Part shown: one piece after another, positions 26,897-34,278 of the stretch
How the letters are laid out: each line of letters begins with the position of its first letter
How positions within the stretch are numbered: the first letter of the stretch is position 1
Assembly: GCF_045310675.1 (NCBI RefSeq)
Contig: NZ_JBJHZZ010000001.1
Location: forward strand, 372,001-436,000
Direction: 5' to 3'
Source of the DNA: Clostridium_AT stratigraminis
GTDB taxonomy: Bacteria; Bacillota; Clostridia; Clostridiales; Clostridiaceae
Length of the DNA stretch: 64,000 nt
Notes under the pieces: generated by a model
The model's input: only the letters and a program-made list of their open reading frames with translations
Databases searched by the model: none
Told to the model about the DNA's origin: nothing
Program-made: the position numbers and the translations under genes

Positions 26897-27733
26897 ATGT
26901 ATGAAAAGTCTAATGAATTTTCATGGGATTTAGGCAGCAATGTTGAATTTATTAGTAATATTTCTCATGAATTAAGAACACCACTTAATAATATTTTGAG
27001 TGCAGAACAATTGTTAGCTTTAAATATTAAGGATGTATGCAACATATCACGAAGCCAAACCAATTTTATCAAATATTTAGGATCTATTGAACATAACAGC
27101 TATAGACTACAAAGAATTATAGATAATTTTATTAATATTACAGATATACAATTAGGACTCTGCAAATTAAATCTTAAAAATTACGATATTATTCATTTGA
27201 TTAAAACCATTACCAAACATGTTGGTAATTTTGCTCATAGGAAAGGGATAGATATAATACTACTTACAAATGCTTTTGAAAAGAAAATGGCATTTGATAA
27301 GGTGAAATTAGAAAAAGTTATTTTAAATCTATTGTCAAATGCTATTAAGTATTCAGAAAACAATAAAACTATAAAAATTGTTATTTTTGATAAAAATGAT
27401 AGTGTTTTAATAAAGGTTATTGATCAAGGAATTGGAATACCTAATGAAAAATTATCAGGTATATTTGATGTATTTGTACAAGTTGATAAATCCTTTAACC
27501 GTAGCAGGGAAGGCGCAGGTACAGGTCTTGCTATTGCTAAATCCTTTGTTGAATTACATAAAGGCACTATTACAGTTCTTAGCAGTGAGACTCAAGGAAG
27601 TGAATTTAAAATTGAGCTTCCAGTAAGTACCATAGCTGAAAATGAAATGAGGATAATGGATGATGAGGAAGGAAACATGATACACAAAATTGAAATAGAA
27701 TTTTCAGATATATATGAAATAACAAGCTGCTAA
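26897..27733 (+). CDS. Orphan sensor histidine kinase (HisKA plus HATPase)
   Basis: 278 residues with no membrane segment and no separate sensor domain. HisKA motif with phospho-acceptor His in ISNISHELRTPLNNIL (about residue 24), N box LLSNAIKYSENN, G1 VIDQGIGIP, and G2 GAGTGLAIAKSFVELHKG. It has no neighbouring receiver gene. It follows the GGDEF/HD-GYP gene by 24 bp and probably shares its transcript, so it may take its input from that protein or act on a regulator elsewhere. GGGGAGG precedes the start. Confidence 0.9.
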   Translation: MYEKSNEFSWDLGSNVEFISNISHELRTPLNNILSAEQLLALNIKDVCNISRSQTNFIKYLGSIEHNSYRLQRIIDNFINITDIQLGLCKLNLKNYDIIHLIKTITKHVGNFAHRKGIDIILLTNAFEKKMAFDKVKLEKVILNLLSNAIKYSENNKTIKIVIFDKNDSVLIKVIDQGIGIPNEKLSGIFDVFVQVDKSFNRSREGAGTGLAIAKSFVELHKGTITVLSSETQGSEFKIELPVSTIAENEMRIMDDEEGNMIHKIEIEFSDIYEITSC

Positions 27734-27823
27734 AAGTAGTTTTTAAGTGGCGCATGGACACTGAAAGCTATTGCATAAAAGTTTCCTTAAAACATAAAAA
27801 TAATCTTGAAAGGGGAGATTTTT

Positions 27824-27985
27824 ATGACTAAAAAGCTAACAGCAATGCAGCTTAGAATGGCTGCTCTCGCTAATAATGATATGGAAGCAGGGGCAGAAAT
27901 TTATAAGAATCCTGAAGTAACTGTGAAGATAAAAAATAATATAAGCAAAAATCAAGGTTTAAGGTCTTTTGATAAAAAGTTGTAG
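27824..27985 (+). CDS. Small protein, 53 residues, unknown function
   Basis: Frame MTKKLTAMQLRMAALANND followed by MEAGAEIYKNPEVTVKIKNN and ending RSFDKKL. An excellent ribosome binding site (AAAGGGGAG) 6 nt before the ATG supports it. Basic, helical at the start, no Cys. It is not recognised. It stands about 90 bp after the kinase gene and before a strong terminator, so it may be the last gene of the signalling operon. Confidence 0.6.
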   Translation: MTKKLTAMQLRMAALANNDMEAGAEIYKNPEVTVKIKNNISKNQGLRSFDKKL

Positions 27986-28040
27986 CCTTCATTAACTAAT
28001 TAAATTGAAGAAGCTGCACATGTTATAAAGAGGATACAGT

Positions 28041-28083
28041 AAAACAAATAAAATATGCTTATGCAGCATATTTTATTTGTTTT
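28041..28083. terminator. Bidirectional terminator between convergent genes
   Basis: Perfect 18-bp stem: AAAACAAATAAAATATGC (28041-28058) pairs with 28066-28083 around a 7-nt loop. T runs exist on both strands. It serves the small gene on the left and the FMN-binding lipoprotein on the right. Confidence 0.9.
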
Positions 28084-28134
28084 AGTTTACTTTTATTTTA
28101 TTAAATTAGTTTGAAGCAGCCCATTTTATAAATT

Positions 28135-28620
28135 CTATTGAGCCTTAGACAATGCGGCGGATACGGCAGCTTTCCAGCCATTTGAACTAGCTGTAGCTCC
28201 GCTTATTACATTTACATCAGCAGATTGTTTAGCAATCATAGCACTTGCTAAATCCAGCCTATATTGCTTTAGGTTTGGATACCCATTTTTAGTTCCATCC
28301 CAATCATTATAATTAACTTCCTTCTGATTGTCATCCAATCTCTTTAGGTCGATATTAGAAATTTTTCCACCTTTTATAGTTACAACTGCTTCCTCATAGC
28401 CAGGTTTAGTGCTCTTGTGTTTCTCGTCATAGGTTCCGTCTTTATAGGTTATTGACTTTCCATTACTTGCTGCGTTTCCGCCAGTTGTAGCATTCTGCCC
28501 AGTAACTGAAGGTGTAGGTGCATTACTTCCTGTTGCCGGAGGCGGGGTAGTCTTTGGTGTACAGGCAGACATAGAAAGAATTAAACAGGCTGATAAAATA
28601 CCATTTGCTATTTTTTTCAT
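28135..28620 (-). CDS. FMN-binding domain lipoprotein
   Basis: 161 residues. Lipoprotein signal peptide with lipobox LSMSAC, a Pro/Thr/Gly-rich linker to about residue 55, then one FMN_bind domain (TYKDGTYDEKHKS, VVTIKGGKISNIDL, NVISGATASSNGW). The threonine of SGAT is the expected site for covalent FMN added by ApbE. It would sit outside the membrane as an electron carrier, and could act with the cytochrome/FMN-binding protein at 4341-5066. AGGAGG lies before the start. Confidence 0.9.
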   Translation of the reverse strand: MKKIANGILSACLILSMSACTPKTTPPPATGSNAPTPSVTGQNATTGGNAASNGKSITYKDGTYDEKHKSTKPGYEEAVVTIKGGKISNIDLKRLDDNQKEVNYNDWDGTKNGYPNLKQYRLDLASAMIAKQSADVNVISGATASSNGWKAAVSAALSKAQ

Positions 28621-28800
28621 TTTAATCCTCCTCGTTTTACTTGTTGGTTTTACTATTTAAAGTTTAAATATACAATATTATTGTCCAAAATAATTATAAT
28701 TTTATACATTTATTTTATTTTTGCAGCACTATTGAAGGAATATTCAGATAATTGTAGAAATATATTACATATAGGTAAAGTTATATTCAAAATTCAAACT

Positions 28801-28825
28801 ACGTAAATATTTATAAAATTTACGT
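28801..28825. promoter_or_regulatory. Inverted repeat before the Lys-rich small gene
   Basis: Perfect palindrome ACGTAAAT-N9-ATTTACGT, 29 bp before the start codon at 28854. It may be an operator or a small hairpin in the leader. Confidence 0.4.
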
Positions 28826-28853
28826 AAAAAAAGAAGGCCAGGAGGGAAATAAG

Positions 28854-28937
28854 ATGCCTGATAAAGGAAAAAGCAAAAGTGGTTCGACTAAGAAGGGAGA
28901 CAAAAAAGGCGAAAAGAAGAAGGATAAGAAAAAATGA
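28854..28937 (+). CDS. Lys-rich microprotein, 27 residues
   Basis: Frame MPDKGKSKSGSTKKGDKKGE plus KKKDKKK. It has an AGGAGGG ribosome binding site, an upstream palindrome and its own terminator, which together suggest a real gene. Extreme lysine content (about half of residues) suggests nucleic acid binding or a spore-associated protein. Not recognised. Confidence 0.5.
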   Translation: MPDKGKSKSGSTKKGDKKGEKKKDKKK

Positions 28938-28940
28938 TAA

Positions 28941-28980
28941 AAAATACAACATGTAGCTTGACTATATGTTGTATTTTTTA
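28941..28980 (+). terminator. Rho-independent terminator
   Basis: Stem AAAATACAACAT/ATGTTGTATTTT (28941-28952/28966-28977) followed by TTA. Confidence 0.85.
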
Positions 28981-29072
28981 TGTGAAATTAGACAATTTAA
29001 TATTGGTCTTTATCATTAAATAATATATAATAATATTCATCTTAGTAAATAGGTAAGTGGGGGGCAAGCTTT

Positions 29073-30437
29073 ATGGATCGTACAAAACAATTAGGTGAAG
29101 AAAGTGTTGGGAAATTATTATGGAAATTTTCCTTACCAGCTATCGTAGGGATGTTAGTTAACGCACTTTATAATATTATAGATAGAATATTTGTAGGTAA
29201 AGGTGTTAGTGAACTTGCTATTACTGCAATTACTATTGCTTTTCCAATCATGAATATTATAATGGCTTTTGGTATGCTAATAGGAATTGGTGCTGCTGCA
29301 ACTGTTTCTATAAAACTTGGACAGCAAAATAAGAAAGAGGCTGAACATATTCTAGGAAATGCCTTCGTATTAATAATAATCTCATCTCTATTAGTTACTG
29401 TTTTTGGACTTGTTTACCTAGAGCCTATTCTAAGGTTTCTAGGAGCTAGTAAAGAGGTTCTGCCTCTTGCAAAGGATTTTACTACTATTATTTTAATTGG
29501 GGTAGTTCTGCAAAATGTTGGCTTTGGATTAAATAATTTAATTCGTTCTGAAGGAAACCCGAAGATAGCAATGATTACAATGCTTATGGGTTCTATTCTA
29601 AATACAATTTTCAATCCATTGTTTATATTCGGTATGCATTTTGGAATTAAGGGATCAGCTGCAGCAACAATAGTATCTCAATCAGTGTGTTCTGTATGGG
29701 TACTATCATATTTCCTTGGTAAAAAAAGCATATTAAAACTTAAGAAAGAAAATATGAAACTAAATATGCATATAGTAAATCAAATTTTCTCAATTGGTTT
29801 ATCGCCATTTCTTATGCAGGCCGCTGCTAGTGTAATTAATATAGTACTTAACAATGATCTTGCTGTTTTTGGAGGAGACAAGGCTATAGCTGCAATGGGA
29901 ATAATAAACAGCGTAGCTATGCTGATACTAATGCCTATTTTCGGAATTAATCAGGGCTCTCAGCCTATCATAGGATATAACCATGGTGCTAAAAACTACG
30001 ACAGGGTAAGGAAGGCACTTAAGCTAGCTATTTTAGCAGCTACATCTATTTGTGTCGTTGGCTTCGCGGTAGTACAACTCTTTCCGAAAGCTATTATTAA
30101 CGGATTCAGTAATGCTGATATAGAACTAATAAATATAGGATCGCAAGGCCTTAGAATTTTCTTAGCCATGCTGCCTATAATTGGTTTTCAAATCGTAAGT
30201 TCAAATTATTTTCAAGCAGTTGGAAAAGCAAAGATTTCTATTCTTTTAAGTTTATCTAGACAGGTAATTGTTTTACTACCGCTGCTTTTAATACTGCCGA
30301 AATTTTTAAATTTAACAGGAGTTTGGATGGCTGGCCCAAGTGCTGATTTCATTGCCTCTTTAGTAACTGGATTATTCTTATTTAGAGAATTAAGGCATTT
30401 AGGAAATGCTGCAGCTAAAGCTGAAAATGTTATTTAA
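29073..30437 (+). CDS. MATE family efflux transporter
   Basis: 454 residues with twelve membrane helices in two homologous halves. The N-terminal GEESVGKLLWKFSLPAIVGMLVNALYNIIDRIFVG signature is split across helix 1, and INQGSQPIIGYNHGAKNYDRV marks the start of the second half. The family exports cationic drugs or metabolites in exchange for Na+ or H+. A GGGGGG site precedes ATG 29073. It is a single gene before the structured leader of the selenoprotein glutaredoxin. The substrate is unknown. Confidence 0.93.
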   Translation: MDRTKQLGEESVGKLLWKFSLPAIVGMLVNALYNIIDRIFVGKGVSELAITAITIAFPIMNIIMAFGMLIGIGAAATVSIKLGQQNKKEAEHILGNAFVLIIISSLLVTVFGLVYLEPILRFLGASKEVLPLAKDFTTIILIGVVLQNVGFGLNNLIRSEGNPKIAMITMLMGSILNTIFNPLFIFGMHFGIKGSAAATIVSQSVCSVWVLSYFLGKKSILKLKKENMKLNMHIVNQIFSIGLSPFLMQAAASVINIVLNNDLAVFGGDKAIAAMGIINSVAMLILMPIFGINQGSQPIIGYNHGAKNYDRVRKALKLAILAATSICVVGFAVVQLFPKAIINGFSNADIELINIGSQGLRIFLAMLPIIGFQIVSSNYFQAVGKAKISILLSLSRQVIVLLPLLLILPKFLNLTGVWMAGPSADFIASLVTGLFLFRELRHLGNAAAKAENVI

Positions 30438-30554
30438 GATGGAGTTTAAGGTATAAACTAAAAATAATATAAATATTTGTAGCAGCTTATGGAAAAAATA
30501 ATTATAGCTAAATCAATATAATTTTAAACCTTATATAAAAATTTATTTATGAGG

Positions 30555-30650
30555 AGGTTAAAGCCCTAAAATGGGCTTTAACGAGTAGTTTTACGAGCGG
30601 AAGCGAGTAGTCTTAAACTACTCAGTGTTCCGACTAAAAGGAGGAAAATA
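30555..30650 (+). promoter_or_regulatory. Structured leader of the selenoprotein glutaredoxin gene
   Basis: Two consecutive hairpins precede the start codon. The first is TTAAAGCCC/GGGCTTTAA (about 30558-30581). The second has outer stem CGGAA/TTCCG, an internal loop GC/AGTG and inner stem GAGTAGT/ACTACTC (about 30597-30632), and leads directly into AAAAGGAGG. The tail CTCAGTGTTCCGAC resembles the ddl leader at 40841-40888. It may be a cis-regulatory RNA; no known class is recognised. The rest of 30438-30554 shows nothing distinct. Confidence 0.45.
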
Positions 30651-30651
30651 T

Positions 30652-30882
30652 ATGAATGTTATAGTTTACACAACACCTTCTTGACCATGGTGTCATAAGG
30701 TAAAGGATTACCTAAAAGCTCAAGATATACCGTTTTCTGAGAAGGATGTAACTAAGGATTCTACTGATGCTATGGAAATGATAAACAAATCTGGCCAACG
30801 TGGAGTGCCTGTTATTGATATTAATGGGAACATAGTAGTTGGGTTTGATCAAGATAGTATTGATCAATATTTAGGGATATAA
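30652..30882 (+). CDS. Glutaredoxin, selenocysteine-containing (in-frame TGA at 30682-30684)
   Basis: 76 residues if TGA codon 11 is selenocysteine. The sequence MNVIVYTTPSU-PWCHKVKDYL has the glutaredoxin active site C-P-x-C as U-P-W-C. Downstream lie the cis-Pro and GSH-site segments RGVPVIDINGNIVVGFD. The frame is open from AGGAGG-preceded ATG 30652 to TAA 30882 apart from this one codon. A SECIS-like hairpin follows by 13 nt. Because of its size and internal TGA, an ordinary gene finder would miss it entirely. It would reduce disulfides or selenide-sulfide bonds in the cytoplasm. Neighbours TlpA-like protein, CcdA and thioredoxin reductase make a thiol-redox group. A Sec-glutaredoxin has, from memory, been described in a clostridial relative. 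Confidence 0.9.
30685..30716 (+). promoter_or_regulatory. Putative bacterial SECIS element of the glutaredoxin gene
   Basis: Six-pair stem AGGTAA (30698-30703)/TTACCT (30708-30713) with loop AGGA, starting 13 nt after the in-frame TGA. Confidence 0.7.
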
Positions 30883-30886
30883 TAAC

Positions 30887-30966
30887 GAGAATAGCCACAA
30901 CGCCTTAGTGTTGTTCGTTTGAATAAAATGAATTCAGGTCAACACTTGGGTTTGTGGCTATTCTAA
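30887..30966. other. Long imperfect hairpin between glutaredoxin and TlpA-like genes
   Basis: AGAATAGCCACAA (about 30889-30901) pairs with TTGTGGCTATTCT (about 30953-30965). Inside, AGTGTTG pairs with CAACACT, and GAAT with ATTC at the tip. Total span about 78 nt. It lies between convergent genes and may be a bidirectional terminator, but both sides lack a T tract; a small RNA is another possibility. Confidence 0.5.
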
Positions 30967-31048
30967 GCTTTGAGCTTCTTTCAAAGAGGTTAACTCATGT
31001 TTTATATATTTCTGATATTTGGCCTATTACTAAATTTAATTTAATCCG

Positions 31049-31651
31049 TTATTTTAGCTTGTCTATATAAATTTTCATATCTTCTATATTCATACTGCCA
31101 ATATGCTTATCTAGAATATTACCATCCTTATCAATAAAATAAGATGTAGGAATTGACGAAATTTGATATTTTTCTGCAGCTGTATTATTACTATCCAATA
31201 AAATTTTGAAATTATAGTTGTTATTATTTATAAAGTTTCTGACTGTTTCTGTAGATTCAGCAAGATCAACTGCTAAAATTACTAAATCACTATCTTTTGT
31301 TTCTTCGTACAGCTTCTCCATTTCTGGCATTTCAGATTTACAAGGTCCACACCATGTTGCAAAGAAATTGAGAAAAACTCTTTTGCCTTTGAAATCGCTT
31401 AAGGAAACTTCTTTCCCGTTTAAATCCTTAAGTTTAAAATCCAATGCTTTCTGTCTTGGAATGTCTATATTAAACTTTGATGATGGTGAAGCACTATTAT
31501 TAGAGATATCATCTGTACTTGTATTACTTTTGTTTAATACTTGACTTTCTTTATTTGTATTGCTTAAATTGGTTTTATTGTAATTATAAAGGGTAAACAG
31601 GGCTCCTCCTACTACAATAATTATGCTTAAAGCTATTATCCATTTTTTCAT
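31049..31651 (-). CDS. TlpA/ResA-like membrane-anchored thioredoxin
   Basis: 200 residues. An N-terminal signal anchor (about 4-24), a Ser/Asn-rich linker, then a thioredoxin-like domain (about 65-200) with active site FFATWCGPCKSEMPEME, cis-Pro in ISSIPTSYFIDKDG, and the typical DLNGKEVSLSDFKGKRVFLNF start. It faces outside the membrane and should reduce extracytoplasmic disulfides. CcdA, encoded just upstream in the same direction (70 bp gap), would supply electrons. Both lie next to thioredoxin reductase and the selenoprotein glutaredoxin. Confidence 0.93.
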   Translation of the reverse strand: MKKWIIALSIIIVVGGALFTLYNYNKTNLSNTNKESQVLNKSNTSTDDISNNSASPSSKFNIDIPRQKALDFKLKDLNGKEVSLSDFKGKRVFLNFFATWCGPCKSEMPEMEKLYEETKDSDLVILAVDLAESTETVRNFINNNNYNFKILLDSNNTAAEKYQISSIPTSYFIDKDGNILDKHIGSMNIEDMKIYIDKLK

Positions 31652-31720
31652 ATTTATGCCTCCAAATATTCTTATTAATAATTAAATTACTTTAAATTTT
31701 TAATCTATTTATCATACTTA

Positions 31721-32425
31721 TTAAAAGTTTATAAAGTTAAAATATTGGCCTAGTAAACTCATCTTATTGGTATAGATTAAAATTCCCATAATTATCATTA
31801 GTATTCCGCTAAACACAGAAATTAGCCACAAGTATTTATTTAGTCCCTTAAGGTTAACCCATAAGCTTTTAATGGCTAATGCAGTTAAAATAAACGGTAC
31901 ACCAAGGCCTAAGGAGTAGGCGGAAAGCAGTAAAATACCTTTATTAATGGTTTCAAGGCTGCCTGCATATAAAAGAATCGAGGATAAAATGGGGCCAACG
32001 CATGGAGTCCAACCCGCTGCAAAGGCCATGCCCATAAAAACAGCTCCTAAAGCACCATTTGCATCTTTAAAGGATAAAAACTTTTTCTCATAATAAAAAA
32101 GTTTAATTTTCAAAATACCCGTCATATGAATTCCAAAAATTAATACAAGCAAACCAGCAATTTTCTTAAAGATAAATTGATTTTTTATAAAAATTTTTCC
32201 TAGTGTTGTAATTGAGGCGCCCATAATAATAAAAATAATGGAAAAACCAACAACAAAAGCAAGTGACCTATACAGTACATATAGTTTTGATTTTTCTGAT
32301 GTTTGGTTCTCTATAGCAGAATCAGTAATATAACTTATGTATGCTGGAACAAGAGGTAAAACGCAGGGTGAAAGAAAGGACGCAAGTCCAGCAGAAAAGG
32401 CCAAAATCAATGAAATATTAGTCAT
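31721..32425 (-). CDS. ccdA: CcdA-type thiol-disulfide electron carrier
   Basis: 234 residues with six membrane helices. Conserved cysteines lie in SFLSPCVLPLVPAYISY and AAGWTPCVGPILSS, the two redox-active Cys of CcdA/DsbD-beta proteins. It moves electrons from cytoplasmic thioredoxin across the membrane to a thioredoxin-like protein; the TlpA-like gene follows it by 69 bp. AAGGAG precedes the start. The operon is divergent from thioredoxin reductase (32611). Confidence 0.94.
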   Translation of the reverse strand: MTNISLILAFSAGLASFLSPCVLPLVPAYISYITDSAIENQTSEKSKLYVLYRSLAFVVGFSIIFIIMGASITTLGKIFIKNQFIFKKIAGLLVLIFGIHMTGILKIKLFYYEKKFLSFKDANGALGAVFMGMAFAAGWTPCVGPILSSILLYAGSLETINKGILLLSAYSLGLGVPFILTALAIKSLWVNLKGLNKYLWLISVFSGILMIIMGILIYTNKMSLLGQYFNFINF

Positions 32426-32610
32426 ATATAGTATCTCCTTATAATATTTTAATTCTACACTTATTCTTTTTAAAATATATTAATAAAAATTAGCAAAATT
32501 ACAATAAATTCATATTGTTTTTTATACCTATGAGGGGTATATTTATAATATCACATAATTATAAAAAATTAAAGAATAATAACATTATTATAGATTAGGG
32601 AGAGATTAAA

Positions 32611-33540
32611 GTGAATAAAGAAATAAAAGATTTGGATTTGCTTATTATAGGAGGAGGCCCGGCTGGACTCACTGCATCAATTTACGCTGCAAGGGCAAAT
32701 ATGAATATGCTGCTATTAGAAGATGAGGTACTAGGTGGACAGGTGAGAAACAGCTATACCATTGAGAATTATCCTGGTTTTAAGTCTATATCAGGGGCTG
32801 AATTATCAGATTTAATGATTGAACAGGCAAAAGAGTTAGGAGCAAACATAGATGCCTTTAGCAGGATAATTAAGGTTGACTTCCGTGATGATGAAAAATT
32901 AGTAGAGACAAAGAAAATTATTTATAGACCTAAAACCCTTATTATTTCTACTGGTGCAGCACCAAAGAAAATTCCTATTCCAAATGAAGAAAAGTTTTCA
33001 AGTAGAGGAATACATTACTGCGCCGTATGTGATGGTGCAATGTATGAGGATACAGTAGTAGGAGTGGTAGGCGGAGGTAACTCTGCACTAGAGGAAGCTT
33101 TGTTTCTTACAAAGTTTGCTTCTAAGGTTGTAATGATAAGAAGGCATGATTACTTCAACGGCGAAAAAGCTACTATAGATGAAGTTTTGAGTAACCCTAA
33201 AATTGATGTTTTATATAACTGGGATTTAGCCAATGTTGAAGGTGAACAGTTTGTTAATAAGGCAATTATTAAGAATACCATTACTGGTGAAATAAAAGAA
33301 TTAGAACTTAGCGGAATTTTTGGATATGTTGGAACTGTCCCTAAAACCTTGCTGTTTAAAGATATTTTAAATCTTACACCAAAGGGTTATATAGTTACAG
33401 ATGAAAATATGCAGACTAATATAAAGGGAGTTTATGCAGCAGGGGATGTAAGAGAAAAACAATTTAGACAAATTACTACTGCAGTTTCTGACGGGACGAT
33501 AGCTGCCTTATCAGCAGAAAAGTATATTGCACAAATGTAA
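32611..33540 (+). CDS. trxB: Thioredoxin reductase
   Basis: 309 residues from GTG 32611 (GGGAGAG upstream). FAD-binding GGGPAGLTASIYAARA at the N-terminus, redox-active CAVCDG near residues 136-139, the nucleotide-binding GVVGGGNSALEEALFL, and YAAGDVREKQFRQITTAVSDG for FAD at the C-terminus. It is the low-molecular-weight type and should feed reducing power to thioredoxin and through CcdA to the TlpA-like protein. Nucleotide motif residues (RRHDYFNGEK) differ from the classical HRRDxFRA, so the cofactor may be other than NADPH. Confidence 0.93.
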   Translation: MNKEIKDLDLLIIGGGPAGLTASIYAARANMNMLLLEDEVLGGQVRNSYTIENYPGFKSISGAELSDLMIEQAKELGANIDAFSRIIKVDFRDDEKLVETKKIIYRPKTLIISTGAAPKKIPIPNEEKFSSRGIHYCAVCDGAMYEDTVVGVVGGGNSALEEALFLTKFASKVVMIRRHDYFNGEKATIDEVLSNPKIDVLYNWDLANVEGEQFVNKAIIKNTITGEIKELELSGIFGYVGTVPKTLLFKDILNLTPKGYIVTDENMQTNIKGVYAAGDVREKQFRQITTAVSDGTIAALSAEKYIAQM

Positions 33541-33799
33541 TTTTATGACAAACATTAAAGCTGCAGGAATATAGCCGTTTAATAAATAGCGATGAAGGGA
33601 AATCTGCAGTTTATAAATTATAAAAAATCATTTTGCACAATAATACATGAAAATGTTTACAATAATAAACTATATTAAAATCTTAAATATTGGCTGGAGT
33701 TCTTTGAATATACATTGGCGTATAGGAAACGGTAAAATGTAAAAGAGATTTAAGAATATATAATTTGAAGTTATGTATTTGAAAACTTGCAAAATTGTA

Positions 33800-33828
33800 T
33801 TGACATCATATTTTTATCATGATATATT
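33800..33828 (+). promoter_or_regulatory. Sigma-A type promoter of the liv operon
   Basis: TTGACA (33800-33805), 17-bp spacer, TATATT (33823-33828). It lies just before the T-box leader. The stretch 33541-33799 holds nothing else clear beyond short repeats of CTGCAG. Confidence 0.75.
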
Positions 33829-33834
33829 ATTTAT

Positions 33835-34156
33835 CAATAATACAAGTCATTTGGATTTTAGAAATTTTATATTATGAAACTATGATGAAGAGCGTACTAT
33901 TTAAAAGTCAATTACAGAGAGCTGAGAAAGCTGAGAATCAGCATTGATAACATGGTAAACAATCACTTCGGAGTTCTATGGCTGAATTTAGTAAGCCGTA
34001 ACGTAAAGCCGCGTTAAAAGGCAAGGGTTTAAAAAAGGTTTTATATTAAAATCTTTAGAACCTAATGAGTTAATTATCGTGAGATAATTATAAATAGAGT
34101 GGTATCGCGGATTACGCCTCTATATGTATAACAATACATATAGAGGCGTTTTTTTA
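33835..34156 (+). promoter_or_regulatory. T-box leader controlling the branched-chain amino acid transporter
   Basis: Stem I begins near GATGAAGAGC (33884) and has the AGAGAGC element. The likely specifier is ATC (33962-33964, isoleucine) in AACAATCACTTCGGAG. The T-box AGAGTGGTATCGCGG (34096-34110) can pair through TGGT with an ACCA tRNA end. It is followed by a 16-bp terminator stem (34114-34129/34134-34149) and T tract. Uncharged tRNA-Ile would favour antitermination, which fits downstream livKHMGF. The codon call is inferred by position. Confidence 0.88.
34114..34156 (+). terminator. Attenuator terminator of the T-box
   Basis: Perfect 16-bp stem starting ACGCCTCTATATGTAT, loop AACA, followed by TTTTTTT. 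Confidence 0.92.
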
Positions 34157-34185
34157 TAATATTACGAAAAAAGGGGGCGGTTTAA

Positions 34186-34278
34186 TTGGGGATTATTGCA
34201 GATCAGGATGAAGATGGTATTATAAGAAGATTTGTTTTATTTTATGAAGTATCAATAAGGGGTGTTAATTGTGAATAA
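34186..34278 (+). CDS. Possible short leader ORF between T-box and livK
   Basis: TTG start after AAGGGGGCGG (5-nt gap), 30 codons, beginning LGIIADQDEDGIIRRF if read literally and ending at TAA 34276-34278, inside the start of the substrate-binding protein gene. Overlap of 8 bases could couple translation of the two. It could also be chance. Confidence 0.35.
   Translation: MGIIADQDEDGIIRRFVLFYEVSIRGVNCE

Noticed and set aside
3476..30684. The three in-frame TGA codons as pseudogene stops or sequencing errors
   Set aside because: All three hit the catalytic Cys position of redox proteins, have intact flanking frames and are followed by similar hairpins. Independent damage would not do this.
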